Assembly: GCA_014804265.1 (NCBI GenBank)
Contig: JAAVAC010000026.1
Location: 1-40,165 of the forward strand
DNA length: 40,165 nt
Direction: 5' to 3'
From: Lachnospiraceae bacterium
GTDB lineage: Bacteria; Bacillota; Clostridia; Lachnospirales; Lachnospiraceae
Below the pieces are notes generated by a model. The model had not been told where the DNA came from, made no database searches, and saw only the letters and a program-made list of their open reading frames with translations. The position numbers and the translations under genes are program-made. Each line of letters starts with the position of its first letter. Within the stretch, counting starts at the first letter, position 1. Of this stretch, positions 23,529-32,112 are shown piece by piece.

Positions 23529-24461
23529 GTGGGAATCCTTTTTTGTCCGGTATTCGGTGGGAGTACAATTCAAATACTTTTTGAACAGCTTGTTGAAGTA
23601 GCTGCTGCTGTTAAAACCAACGGAAGAAGCCAGCTCCGCAATGGAAAGATCCTTTTTTTCCCTGATCAGGCCGGCTGCCATAAAGATGCGGTATTTCATA
23701 AGATATTCAAAGGGAGTAAGCTGGATGCTTCTTTTAAAGCAGCGGCAGCATTCCCCTTTGCTTACGTGGATGGAAGAAGCAATATCCTCTAAAGAAATCG
23801 TATCTCTGTAATGTTTTTGAATATATAAAATGGCCTTCCTGGTTCGTGCCTCGTCTAACGTCAGATGTGCAAAGTTATCCAAAGTGGAGGAAGGGGCAAA
23901 GATTTCCCCATACTCCAGTAAAAGAAGCCAGAAGGAAGAAAGGGCGCTTCTTGTGTGAATTTCGTAACCAAAATTCTTTTCCTGATTCAGGGTGCAAATC
24001 TCTTTCAGCCAGGCGATGGCAGCTTTATGAAAGGGTTTTTCTCCATCAAGCAGTATATAGCGCAGGTCCGGATTAGAATAAATCGGATTTAAATAAGCAG
24101 CGGCCAGCTTGGTCTGACCATAACCGAACAGGAAAAATGGTTGAAACACGATGGATACATAAGTACAGGTTTCATTTTCTATAGGATGGACAGCATGAAG
24201 GATGTTATGATTGATGAAAATGGCCTGCCCTTCTGATAAAAGGAAGGTCTCATCATTGATCAGAAATTTGGCCCGCCCGCTTATGACAAAAGAGATTTCC
24301 ACCTCGTCATGCCAGTGCCAGCGTACAAATTCTGTGTATAGGGCATTGAAGTTCACCAGATATGTCCCAACCGGATATTCTAAATCTCCGTGATCCTTTC
24401 GTTCTTCTAAATCTTCGGTTACATAAACTATGGAATGAGCGGTATCGAATATGTTGTCCAT
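23511..24461 (-). CDS. AraC family transcriptional regulator with cupin sensor domain
   Basis: A 316-residue regulator. The N-terminal cupin-type domain (about 25-125; RWHWHDEVEISFVI then AIFINHNILHAV) would bind a small ligand, often a sugar. The C-terminal double helix-turn-helix AraC domain (about 210-312) contains ISLEDIASSIHVSKGECCRCFK and the closing SSYFNKLFKKYLNCTPTEYR signature. The ligand and target are unknown. A GGTGAT ribosome site precedes the ATG. It lies 13 bases downstream of the LytTR regulator in the same direction, so both may be one transcript. Its 3' end overlaps the convergent DUF2156 gene by 18 bases. Confidence 0.9.
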   Translation of the reverse strand: MDNIFDTAHSIVYVTEDLEERKDHGDLEYPVGTYLVNFNALYTEFVRWHWHDEVEISFVISGRAKFLINDETFLLSEGQAIFINHNILHAVHPIENETCTYVSIVFQPFFLFGYGQTKLAAAYLNPIYSNPDLRYILLDGEKPFHKAAIAWLKEICTLNQEKNFGYEIHTRSALSSFWLLLLEYGEIFAPSSTLDNFAHLTLDEARTRKAILYIQKHYRDTISLEDIASSIHVSKGECCRCFKRSIQLTPFEYLMKYRIFMAAGLIREKKDLSIAELASSVGFNSSSYFNKLFKKYLNCTPTEYRTKKDSHLLKSD

Positions 24462-24474
24462 GAAATCACCTGAA

Positions 24475-25200
24475 TCATCTTTCTAAATAGTCTGAAAAAG
24501 CCTTGACAGCCAGCCTGTAGTTTCCCTTTGCGATGGGAACGAAGGAACCACTTTTGGTAATAAAATCATAGCGGCGGCTTCCGGTAACATGCTGGAAGTT
24601 TACGAGAAAGCTTCTGTGGCAGCGATAAAAATGTTCCTTTGGGAGAGATTTCTGCAAGTCATCCATTCTTCCTCTTATAAACAGAGTCCCCCCTTTTGTG
24701 TGAAGGGTAATTTTAGATTCCATGATTTCGGCATAGTAGATATCGGAAATAGGAAGCAGTACCTTTTGGTTGGAGGTATCCTTTAATAATACGGTCTCTT
24801 CCCTGGAAGGCTCTCTGTGGGCATCGAAAAAACGCCGGAAGGCTTCCTCCAGATTTACCATAGTGACAGGCTTTATCAAATAGTGGAGAGGAGCTACCTC
24901 ATAGCTTTCCACCGCATAGTCGCTGGAAGAAGTAATGAACACGATATTTCCAGCCTCTGCCTTGCCGTGGATCTTTCGGGCAAGATCCATGCCGTTCATT
25001 CCATCCAGCAGGATATCCAGAAAAAACAGATCATAGGCTCTGGAGGATAAGGCGGCAAGCAGGCTTTCCGCACTTTCGTAAGTATCGATTTCATAAGAGT
25101 AAGAAGTTTTTTCTAAAATCTTTGCAGACATTTTTTTTAAAACAGTGGTAAAAAGAGGTTCGTTGTCTACAATAGCTACCCGGATATGCTCCATTGCCAT
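24475..25200 (-). CDS. LytTR-family response regulator
   Basis: A 241-residue response regulator: a receiver domain (about 6-125) with acidic residues Asp12 and Glu14, phospho-acceptor Asp62 in FLDILLDGMNG, a TSSS switch and the conserved Lys in LIKPV; then a LytTR DNA-binding domain (about 140-240) with FYRCHRSFLVN. This is the AgrA/LytR type. No histidine kinase is adjacent, so its partner lies elsewhere or it is an orphan. Start codons at 25200 or 25194 are both possible after a GGGGG stretch. Confidence 0.9.
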   Translation of the reverse strand: MAMEHIRVAIVDNEPLFTTVLKKMSAKILEKTSYSYEIDTYESAESLLAALSSRAYDLFFLDILLDGMNGMDLARKIHGKAEAGNIVFITSSSDYAVESYEVAPLHYLIKPVTMVNLEEAFRRFFDAHREPSREETVLLKDTSNQKVLLPISDIYYAEIMESKITLHTKGGTLFIRGRMDDLQKSLPKEHFYRCHRSFLVNFQHVTGSRRYDFITKSGSFVPIAKGNYRLAVKAFSDYLER

Positions 25201-25396
25201 GCCCCCATTCTAAACAAAATTGAAAATATGGTACACGAATTTATCTTAATTTTAGCACAGCGGGCTGAAAACCTCAAATGAAAAATGAAATTCCCGTTTA
25301 GGCTGAAAAATGCCTGTTTATGTAAAAGGGGTTTTGTTTTTTATGGAAGTGTGTATACTAAGAAATGTGTAAAAGATAAATATATATTTCATATGG

Positions 25397-25442
25397 CAGT
25401 ACGAACGGATGCTTGCAGCGGCCTTTCGTGCTGTTTTTTTGT
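25397..25442 (+). terminator. terminator-like hairpin in the gap before the signalling cluster
   Basis: CAGTACGAA (25397-25405) pairs with TTCGTGCTG (25425-25433), 9 bp with one G-T pair, followed by eight or nine T residues. No gene ends just upstream on this strand. A TATACT box lies at 25354-25359, so a short transcript of about 75 bases is possible. The rest of the 25201-25534 gap shows no gene. Confidence 0.6.
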
Positions 25443-25534
25443 TTGGAAACGCAGATGCAATTTTCAGCAGGGGATTCCTTTTGCTGCCTATGGGAGAGTC
25501 TCTGCCTGAAAATTGATTTCCATGTCCTGGATGG

Positions 25535-25564
25535 TTGACTATTGGAATTCTGTTATGATAATAT
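25535..25564 (+). promoter_or_regulatory. promoter for the signalling/chemosensory cluster
   Basis: TTGACT at 25535-25540. The -10 is either GATAAT at 25557-25562 (16-base spacing) or TAATAT at 25559-25564 (18-base spacing, with a TG-n extension). It precedes the HPt gene by about 60 bases. I see no flagellar sigma-D type sequence here. Confidence 0.5.
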
Positions 25565-25625
25565 AAAAATGTTCAGGAAAGTCTGCCTGATGCAATGATA
25601 GGAAATGGGAAAGAGGAAGAAAGAC

Positions 25626-26003
25626 ATGGATGAAAAATTCAGGAAACAAATGGAAGAAAACGGAGCAAATGTAAATACGACCCTGGACCGGTTTATGGGA
25701 AACGAAGCATTGTACATGAAATTCATTATGAAATTTCTGGATGATAAGAACTTTGAAGCTCTTGTGGAAAATATTGCAGCGGGTGATTATGAGGGGGCAT
25801 TCAACAGCGCCCATGCCTTAAAAGGCGTTACCGCCAATTTAGGACTGGATCCGATAAATACAGCGGCTGCACAGATCACAGAGCTGTTAAGGAATAAGCA
25901 GGCCCAGGAGGTGGATGTGGAAAAGTTAAAGGAATGTAGGGAACAGCTGGAGGAAGCATATAACCGCTTCCAGAAAATTATCGGGGACAACAAGCCGCAA
26001 TAG
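25626..26003 (+). CDS. stand-alone HPt (histidine phosphotransfer) protein
   Basis: A 125-residue soluble helical protein with the HPt signature AHALKGVTANLG; His63 is the phospho-acceptor. HPt proteins pass phosphoryl groups between receiver domains and histidine kinases. The start at 25626 follows GAGGAAG by about 8 bases; an in-frame ATG at 25605 is too close to its AGG. It opens a four-gene block with two response regulators and a kinase, so it is likely to relay between them. The 92-base gap to the next gene shows no terminator. Confidence 0.9.
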   Translation: MDEKFRKQMEENGANVNTTLDRFMGNEALYMKFIMKFLDDKNFEALVENIAAGDYEGAFNSAHALKGVTANLGLDPINTAAAQITELLRNKQAQEVDVEKLKECREQLEEAYNRFQKIIGDNKPQ

Positions 26004-26095
26004 CCATAAGCGGCAGCTAGAAATGAATTGACATTTACATTGAAAAATGGTAACTTAAATGATGAAGGAAATTACCGATTGGATAAGGAGACAGG

Positions 26096-27178
26096 ATGAG
26101 AAAACAGCAGATTTTAATCGTTGATGATGAAGAAGTAAATCGCGTGATCCTGAAAGGGGTGTTTCAGGATGAGTACGAAATTATCGAAGCTGCAAACGGG
26201 GAAGAGGCAACTGCCCAGCTGGAAAAGGAACATGATATTGTATTGATTCTTCTGGATGTGGTAATGCCTCGCATGAATGGCTTCGGAGTATTGGGGTATA
26301 TGCAGGAGCATGACTTGCTGGAAAAGATTCCCGTCATACTGATTACCGGTGAGACAGTCATAGATACGGATGATCAGGCATACTCCTACGGAGTGGCGGA
26401 TGTTATGCACAAGCCGTTTTATCCGCATATCGTTAAGCGCAGGGGAAAGAATGTGATTGAATTATACCAGAATAAGCATCACATGGAGGAGCGCTTAAAG
26501 GAACAGGAAGAAGAAATCAGGGCTCAGGAAAAGAAGATACGCGAAAGCAATGAATTCATGATTGATGCACTCAGCTCGGTGGTGGAATTCAGAAGTCTGG
26601 AAACGGGAGAACATATCAGGCGCATTAAGTATTTTACAAGAATCATGCTGAAATACCTTATGAAGTATTTCCCAAAATACGGACTGACGCCGGTGCAGGT
26701 TGATGAGATTGCCAGGGCAGCGGCTCTGCATGATATTGGAAAGATTGGCATTCCGGATGCCATCCTTTTGAAGCCGGGGCGTCTGACACCGGAAGAATTT
26801 GAAATTATGAAGACCCATACAACGATTGGTTGTGACATTTTAGAAAAGTTCCGTGAAAACCAGACAGATGAATTTTATCAATACTGCTATGATATCTGCC
26901 GCCATCATCACGAAAGATGGGATGGTAACGGATATCCGGATCATCTGGCAGGAGATGAAATCCCAATCAGTGCGCAAATCGTTGCCATTGCAGATGTCTA
27001 TGATGCTTTGGTAAGCCCAAGAGTATATAAAAGCGCATACGCCAATAACATAGCCTATGATATGATTATGAATGGCGAGTGCGGGCAGTTTTCACCAGAT
27101 GTACTAGAATGTTTCGCTCTTGCTAAGGAGGATTTCTTCAACATTGTTGAAGTAATAAAAATGTTTAGCTTTTCTTGA
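26096..27178 (+). CDS. response regulator with HD-GYP output domain
   Basis: A 360-residue protein: a receiver domain (about 4-122; Asp54 in LLDVVMPRMNG), a coiled-coil linker (about 128-155), then an HD-GYP domain (about 158-345). HD-GYP enzymes hydrolyse cyclic di-GMP. The HD site ALHDIGKIGIPD (about 210-221) and RHHHERWDGNGYP (about 269-281) are intact, so activity is likely. It is probably controlled by phosphorylation through the adjacent HPt or kinase. The ribosome site is AAGGAG. A perfect terminator follows at 27197-27237. Confidence 0.92.
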   Translation: MRKQQILIVDDEEVNRVILKGVFQDEYEIIEAANGEEATAQLEKEHDIVLILLDVVMPRMNGFGVLGYMQEHDLLEKIPVILITGETVIDTDDQAYSYGVADVMHKPFYPHIVKRRGKNVIELYQNKHHMEERLKEQEEEIRAQEKKIRESNEFMIDALSSVVEFRSLETGEHIRRIKYFTRIMLKYLMKYFPKYGLTPVQVDEIARAAALHDIGKIGIPDAILLKPGRLTPEEFEIMKTHTTIGCDILEKFRENQTDEFYQYCYDICRHHHERWDGNGYPDHLAGDEIPISAQIVAIADVYDALVSPRVYKSAYANNIAYDMIMNGECGQFSPDVLECFALAKEDFFNIVEVIKMFSFS

Positions 27179-27196
27179 TTGATGGAACGGATAGCA

Positions 27197-27237
27197 GGCA
27201 GCAAAAAAAGTATTTTATTTTTTGCTGCCCGTTTTTT
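27197..27237 (+). terminator. terminator inside the signalling cluster
   Basis: GGCAGCAAAAAA (27197-27208) pairs with TTTTTTGCTGCC (27218-27229), a perfect 12-bp stem with a 9-base loop, followed by CGTTTTTT. It separates the HPt/HD-GYP pair from the kinase gene. Confidence 0.85.
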
Positions 27238-27261
27238 GGGCTGTGTCTGAGGAGGGACAGG

Positions 27262-28698
27262 ATGGAACAAAAGGAAGACCTTGTATTTCCCATAGAAGAT
27301 GCTCTGGAAATGATTTTAATGTTTGACCGGGGAGGAAAAATCTCTTATGCAAATGCAGCAGCCAGACAGAAGCTGGGGTACGAAAGCAATTTGTGCGGCA
27401 GGAATATCTGGGATATTTTTCCAGGTTCCTTTTCCGCTGGAAAAGATGGCTTTGAAACAGAATGCCTGATAGGAAAAGAGCATCAGAATTTGTTGGCATA
27501 CCGGAAAAATCTTACCTGCTTTCCCGTAGAGGCAAGGATTGTAAAAGAGGATGTCTGTACTGGAATCTACATATGCATGGCCAATGATATATTGGAAAAA
27601 GAGTTTTTAGGCAGGGAAATAGACAGGATAAGGCAGGAAGCACAGCAGGCCATGAAGGTAAAATCAGAATTTGTGGCAAATGTGACACACGAGCTTCGGA
27701 CACCGGTAAACGGCGTGCTTGGAAATGTAAGGGAATTGTTAAGCGGAGGAACCGACGAGGCTACAGAAAAATCGCTGCGTCTGGTAGAACGCTGTTGCGA
27801 TGACATGAACAAGATCATCAATAATATCCTGGATTTTTCCAAACTGGAAGCAGGAAAGTTCACGTTAGAGCCCCGCAAGTTTCATTTCCGCAATATGCTG
27901 GATTATGTGAAGGCAAACCATATCAATAAGATTACCGAAAAGGGATTGGGATTTTTTATGACGGTATCGCCACAGATACCGGAATATGTCATAGGAGACG
28001 AGTTACGCATCGTCCAGATTTTAAACAATCTTCTGTCCAATGCCCAGAAATTCACTTCATGGGGCAAGATTACCATGGAGGCGGTCAGGACGGCTCAGGT
28101 GAATGATCGAATCGAACTGTTCTTTATTGTATCCGATACGGGAATCGGAATCGACACAGGGGACAGGGATAAGTTATTTCAAAGCTTTTCCCAGGTGGAT
28201 GCTTCCATTTCCAGAAAATACGGAGGCACGGGTCTTGGACTAAATATCTGTAAGCAGCTTGTGGAGCTGATGGGTGGAAGGATTGAAGTAGAGAGTGAAA
28301 AGAATCGAGGAAGTACCTTTTCCTTTTCCGTATGGGTAGGCACCTGTGACAGCGGGGAAGCTGCGTTGCAGCAGCCCGATGATGTGAAGGGCGCTTCCCT
28401 TAGGATGGCAGCTATGGAGGGCCCCCCAGAGGAAGGCGGGGAGAATTCAGAGAACATCAGAAAATACGGCACCCAGGAAAACAAGGAGAATCTTAAGAAA
28501 ACTCTTTCCAAGCTGATTCTCAGCGTGGAAATGGAGAATTGGGAAAAGGCAGAGATGTTTGTGGAGACCATCAGGCAGTTAACTGAAGAAGCGCCCCGGG
28601 AGGTCAAGCGGTCAGCTTTAAGGCTGAAGATGGCAATTCAGAAGGAAAATTATGAAAAAGTAACTGCAGAGTTTAAAGAATTGAATGATTTCCTGTAA
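27262..28698 (+). CDS. soluble PAS histidine kinase with degenerate C-terminal HPt-like domain
   Basis: A 478-residue protein without transmembrane helices: a PAS-like domain (about 10-110), a HisKA dimerisation domain with His143 in VTHELRTPVNG, and an ATPase domain with NNLLSNAQKFT (255-265), SDTGIGI (291-297) and GGTGLGLNI (321-329). After a linker (about 362-405), residues 408-478 form a helical tail that resembles HPt domains. However, the position expected for His is Glu435 (FVETIRQL where HPt has HTLKG). There is no receiver domain, so signal transfer probably uses the neighbouring receivers and the separate HPt. The start at 27262 follows GAGGAGGGA. Its end is 19 bases before the next gene. 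Confidence 0.9.
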   Translation: MEQKEDLVFPIEDALEMILMFDRGGKISYANAAARQKLGYESNLCGRNIWDIFPGSFSAGKDGFETECLIGKEHQNLLAYRKNLTCFPVEARIVKEDVCTGIYICMANDILEKEFLGREIDRIRQEAQQAMKVKSEFVANVTHELRTPVNGVLGNVRELLSGGTDEATEKSLRLVERCCDDMNKIINNILDFSKLEAGKFTLEPRKFHFRNMLDYVKANHINKITEKGLGFFMTVSPQIPEYVIGDELRIVQILNNLLSNAQKFTSWGKITMEAVRTAQVNDRIELFFIVSDTGIGIDTGDRDKLFQSFSQVDASISRKYGGTGLGLNICKQLVELMGGRIEVESEKNRGSTFSFSVWVGTCDSGEAALQQPDDVKGASLRMAAMEGPPEEGGENSENIRKYGTQENKENLKKTLSKLILSVEMENWEKAEMFVETIRQLTEEAPREVKRSALRLKMAIQKENYEKVTAEFKELNDFL

Positions 28699-28717
28699 TT
28701 GGAAGGAGGTGGATTGC

Positions 28718-29779
28718 ATGATTTATGGGGAGAAGGGTACAGGCAGAGAACCGATTCTCATCGTAGACGATGTGGAAACTAATAGAGCGATTTTGGAAGA
28801 AATCATAAAAGATATGGGAGAACGTCCCATTCTGGCTGAGAGTGGAGAGCAGGCTTTAGAACTGGTAAAGCAGTGGTGTCCGCAGTTGGTTCTGACTGAT
28901 ATTTCCATGCCGGGAATGGATGGATATGAGTTGTGCAGAATCCTAAAGGGAGACAAGAAAACGAAAAACATTCCCATTGTATTCATTTCTGCATTTGATG
29001 ATCCAAACGATATTATGGAAGGCTTTTCCCTAGGAGGAGAGGATTATATTACAAAGCCCTTTATTCCCAAAGTAGTGCAGGCCAGGGTTGGAGTCCAGCT
29101 TCGTCTGCATGAAGCGAAACGGGAGCTTATGGAAATGAACAGACGGCTTCAGGTTTCCGTCAGTGAACAGCTTAAGCAGATGGAACTGGAGAAGAAGAAT
29201 ATATTGTATGCCATGGCTAATATTGCGGCGCAGAATTCCGATTATGAAAAAGAACACATGGATCGTCTGGGACATAATTGCAGGATTCTTGCACAGGGGA
29301 TGCAGCTCTCGCCTAAGTTTGAAAAAGAGATTTCGGATACTTGCATTGAAACGATAGAGCTGGCGGCGCCTCTTTGTGACATAGGTAATATTGGGGTTTC
29401 CAAGGAAATTTTGCAAAAGAAGACAGAATTGACAGAAGAGGAAACTGCAATCATACAAAATCATACAAACATTGGAGCAAAGCTTTTAAAGGATATATAT
29501 GTCAATAGTGATTATAATGAGTTTATCAGCACATCTATTGATATTGCCCGGTATCACCATGAAAATTGGGATGGCAGCGGGTATCCGGACGGCATGGCGG
29601 GGGAAAGGATTCCACTTGCGGCACAAATCGTCTCTATTATGGAACGGTATTGTACATTAACCGGGGAAAAAGCATGTTCCAGGGAGGAGGCGCTGGAAGT
29701 TATGGGAAAAGAGGCCGGTGTGAAATTTAACCCGGATATTTTTGAGATATGTTGTAAGATATCGCGTCAATTATGCTGA
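28718..29779 (+). CDS. response regulator with degenerate HD output domain
   Basis: A 353-residue protein: a receiver domain (about 12-130; Asp61 in LTDISMPGMDG), a coiled-coil linker (about 132-165), and an HD-GYP-like domain (about 168-345). The expected HDIGK reads CDIGNIG (220-226), so His is Cys220 and Lys is Asn224, while the second half YHHENWDGSGYP (279-290) is kept. Loss of the metal-binding His argues against normal phosphodiesterase activity; it may bind nucleotide or act as a scaffold. It resembles the intact protein at 26096. The start at 28718 follows GGAGGTGG; the frame is open upstream into the kinase gene. Confidence 0.88.
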   Translation: MIYGEKGTGREPILIVDDVETNRAILEEIIKDMGERPILAESGEQALELVKQWCPQLVLTDISMPGMDGYELCRILKGDKKTKNIPIVFISAFDDPNDIMEGFSLGGEDYITKPFIPKVVQARVGVQLRLHEAKRELMEMNRRLQVSVSEQLKQMELEKKNILYAMANIAAQNSDYEKEHMDRLGHNCRILAQGMQLSPKFEKEISDTCIETIELAAPLCDIGNIGVSKEILQKKTELTEEETAIIQNHTNIGAKLLKDIYVNSDYNEFISTSIDIARYHHENWDGSGYPDGMAGERIPLAAQIVSIMERYCTLTGEKACSREEALEVMGKEAGVKFNPDIFEICCKISRQLC

Positions 29780-29817
29780 ACGATATAATTTCATTATTTT
29801 GACGGGAGGAATGAAAG

Positions 29818-30636
29818 TTGATTACAGATGAAGAGTTTAAACGAATTTCAGTTTATATGAAGCAGCGGTATGGCATAGACTTAAGCCAGAAAAAAGTGAT
29901 TGTGAACGGCCGATTGGAGAACTATATCAAAAATTCCGGCTGGAAAAATTTTCATGAGTACATGGATGCGGTAGAGCATGACAGTAGCGGTACCCAGGAA
30001 AAGATGCTGGTAAATTTCCTGACTACCAATCATACATATTTTATGAGGGAATTTGAGCATTTTGACTTTTTCAAGGGAACAGTGCTTCCCTGGCTCCGGA
30101 AGAAGGAAGCTTCCAGAAAGGATTTGCGAATCTGGTGCGGGGCCGCTTCCACGGGTGAGGAGCCTTATATGATTGCCATGGTCTTAGCAGATTTCTTTGG
30201 ATTAGAGCGCAATCAATGGGATACAAAGGTTCTTGCCACGGATATTTCCACAAAGGTATTGCAGCAGGCCATAGCAGGCGTTTACAGCGCAGAGCAGCTG
30301 AGGAGCCTTCCAGAGCAGTGGAAAAGGCATTTTTTTAAGGCGGTTGCCGGAGGTAGCCAGTATCAGGTAAAAGAGGAATTGAAGCAGGAGGTTATCTTCC
30401 GTCAGTTTAATCTGATGGATCCTTTTCCGTTTAAGAAAAAAATGCATACTATCTTTTTAAGGAATGTTATGATATATTTTGATGAGAAGACGAAACAGGA
30501 ATTGGTTCAGAAGGTGTACGATGCGTTAGAGCCGGGAGGATATTTTTTCATAGGGACTACAGAGACCCTTGACAGGAGCAACACACCTTTTCAGATTATC
30601 CAGCCGTCTATTTTTCGGAAGAAGGAAGGGAAGTAA
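29818..30636 (+). CDS. cheR: chemotaxis protein methyltransferase CheR
   Basis: A 272-residue S-adenosylmethionine-dependent methyltransferase that methylates glutamates on chemoreceptors. The N-terminal helical domain (about 1-70) is followed by the catalytic domain with NHTYFMREFEHF, the SAM-binding motif RIWCGAASTGEEPY (about 100-115), LATDIS and FLRNVMIYF. The start is a TTG at 29818, 7 bases after GGGAGGA; the ATG at 29811 is out of frame. cheB follows after 3 bases. No C-terminal receptor-binding extension is present. Confidence 0.95.
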   Translation: MITDEEFKRISVYMKQRYGIDLSQKKVIVNGRLENYIKNSGWKNFHEYMDAVEHDSSGTQEKMLVNFLTTNHTYFMREFEHFDFFKGTVLPWLRKKEASRKDLRIWCGAASTGEEPYMIAMVLADFFGLERNQWDTKVLATDISTKVLQQAIAGVYSAEQLRSLPEQWKRHFFKAVAGGSQYQVKEELKQEVIFRQFNLMDPFPFKKKMHTIFLRNVMIYFDEKTKQELVQKVYDALEPGGYFFIGTTETLDRSNTPFQIIQPSIFRKKEGK

Positions 30637-30639
30637 TAT

Positions 30640-31668
30640 ATGAGACCAATTAAAGTTTTAATTGTAGAGGATTCCATTGTGTTCAGAGAACTGCTGGTGC
30701 AGAATCTGAGCAAGGATCCTGCCATTCAGGTCGTAGGTACGGCAAAGGATCCCTTTGAGGCAAGAGATGCTATTCTGGCTCATAAGCCGGATGTGATGAC
30801 TCTGGATGTAGAGCTGCCCAGGATGAGCGGAATCGAGTTTCTGAAGAAATTGATGCCCCAATATCCTCTTCCAGTGGTGGTCATCAGTTCTTTGAGCGAT
30901 AAGGTGTTTGATGCCCTGAAGGCTGGAGCTGTGGATTTCGTGGCAAAGCCTGCTGTATCCAATCGAAAACAGTTAGAAGACTTTATCAAGAATGAGCTTT
31001 TAGTAAAGATCAAGATTGCCTCAACTGCAAAAATCAGCAACATTAAAAAAGTGGTTATGGAAGGGCAGGAGCAGCATCTGCCCGTAAAGGGAAATAATCT
31101 GATTGTGGCAATCGGGGCTTCCACTGGCGGTACAGAGGCAATTTGTGATGTAGTAAAGGACTTTGGAACGGACATTCCCGGGATTGTGGTGGTACAGCAC
31201 ATGCCTCCCGGATTTACCAAAATGTATGCCAAAAGGCTCAACGAACAATGCCGCATTACAGTAAAAGAAGCGGAAACAGGAGACAGGGTGCTGCCGGGAC
31301 ATATGCTGATTGCTCCCGGAGGCGACAGGCATATGCGGCTTGTAAAGGTAAACGGGGTTTACCAGGTGGAATGCAAGCCGGGTCCCAGAGTAAACGGACA
31401 CTGTCCGTCCGTAGATGTATTATTTGACTCTGTTGCCAAAGCGGCAGGCGCCAGTGCGGTAGGAATCATATTGACCGGAATGGGCGGTGATGGAGCAAAG
31501 GGACTGCTGGCTATGAGAAGAGCCGGCGCAAGGACCATTGGACAGGATGAATCTACCTGTGTGGTTTATGGAATGCCAAAGGTTGCTTATGATCTGGGTG
31601 CGGTGGAACATCAGGAGAAGTTGTCTGCTATCGCAGGAAGAACATACGCATTATTAAATAAAATGTAA
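30640..31668 (+). CDS. cheB: chemotaxis response regulator methylesterase CheB
   Basis: A 342-residue enzyme that removes methyl groups from, and can deamidate, chemoreceptors. It has a receiver domain (about 4-122; Asp56 in TLDVELPRMSG), a linker, and a C-terminal methylesterase domain (about 152-340). The catalytic triad is Ser161 in GASTGG, His187 in VQHMPPGF and Asp284 in MGGDGAKG. All are intact. It is activated by CheA phosphorylation. It starts 3 bases after cheR and precedes a CheY-like receiver by 12 bases. Confidence 0.96.
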   Translation: MRPIKVLIVEDSIVFRELLVQNLSKDPAIQVVGTAKDPFEARDAILAHKPDVMTLDVELPRMSGIEFLKKLMPQYPLPVVVISSLSDKVFDALKAGAVDFVAKPAVSNRKQLEDFIKNELLVKIKIASTAKISNIKKVVMEGQEQHLPVKGNNLIVAIGASTGGTEAICDVVKDFGTDIPGIVVVQHMPPGFTKMYAKRLNEQCRITVKEAETGDRVLPGHMLIAPGGDRHMRLVKVNGVYQVECKPGPRVNGHCPSVDVLFDSVAKAAGASAVGIILTGMGGDGAKGLLAMRRAGARTIGQDESTCVVYGMPKVAYDLGAVEHQEKLSAIAGRTYALLNKM

Positions 31669-31680
31669 AGGAGAGAGAAT

Positions 31681-32073
31681 ATGAATATTCTAGTGGCAGA
31701 TGAGGATTTTGCAGCAAGGAAATTTATGGTAAATTTCCTGTCAAAGTACGGTGAATGTGATGTTACTGTGGATGGAATGGAAGCAGTGGACGCCTTTATG
31801 ATGGCATTAGAAGACGGTGAGCCTTATGATCTGGCCTGTCTTGATATTATGATGCCGGTCATGGACGGGTATCAGGCGCTTGTAGGCATCCGTAATCTGG
31901 AAAAGGAAAGAAACATTCCGGAGGAAAAGGCGGTAAAGGTCATCATGACCACTGCGCTGAATGATGAGAGCAATGTGAAGATGGCATTTGAATTAGGGTG
32001 TACCATATATTCGGGCAAGCCAATCGATCAGGAAAGATTCGAACTGGCGCTTAAAAAGCTGAATTTGATTTAA
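31681..32073 (+). CDS. CheY-like single-domain response regulator
   Basis: A 130-residue receiver domain only, with Asp55 as phospho-acceptor in CLDIMMPVMDG, the acidic pair DED at 7-9, Thr in MTTAL and the switch Lys in SGKPID. It has no output domain and sits between cheB and cheA, so it is a probable CheA target. Whether it binds a flagellar switch or another target cannot be told. GGAGAGAG precedes the ATG. Confidence 0.9.
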   Translation: MNILVADEDFAARKFMVNFLSKYGECDVTVDGMEAVDAFMMALEDGEPYDLACLDIMMPVMDGYQALVGIRNLEKERNIPEEKAVKVIMTTALNDESNVKMAFELGCTIYSGKPIDQERFELALKKLNLI

Positions 32074-32112
32074 CGAAAGAATATATTGGAATATGCAGGA
32101 AAGGAGAAGGAT

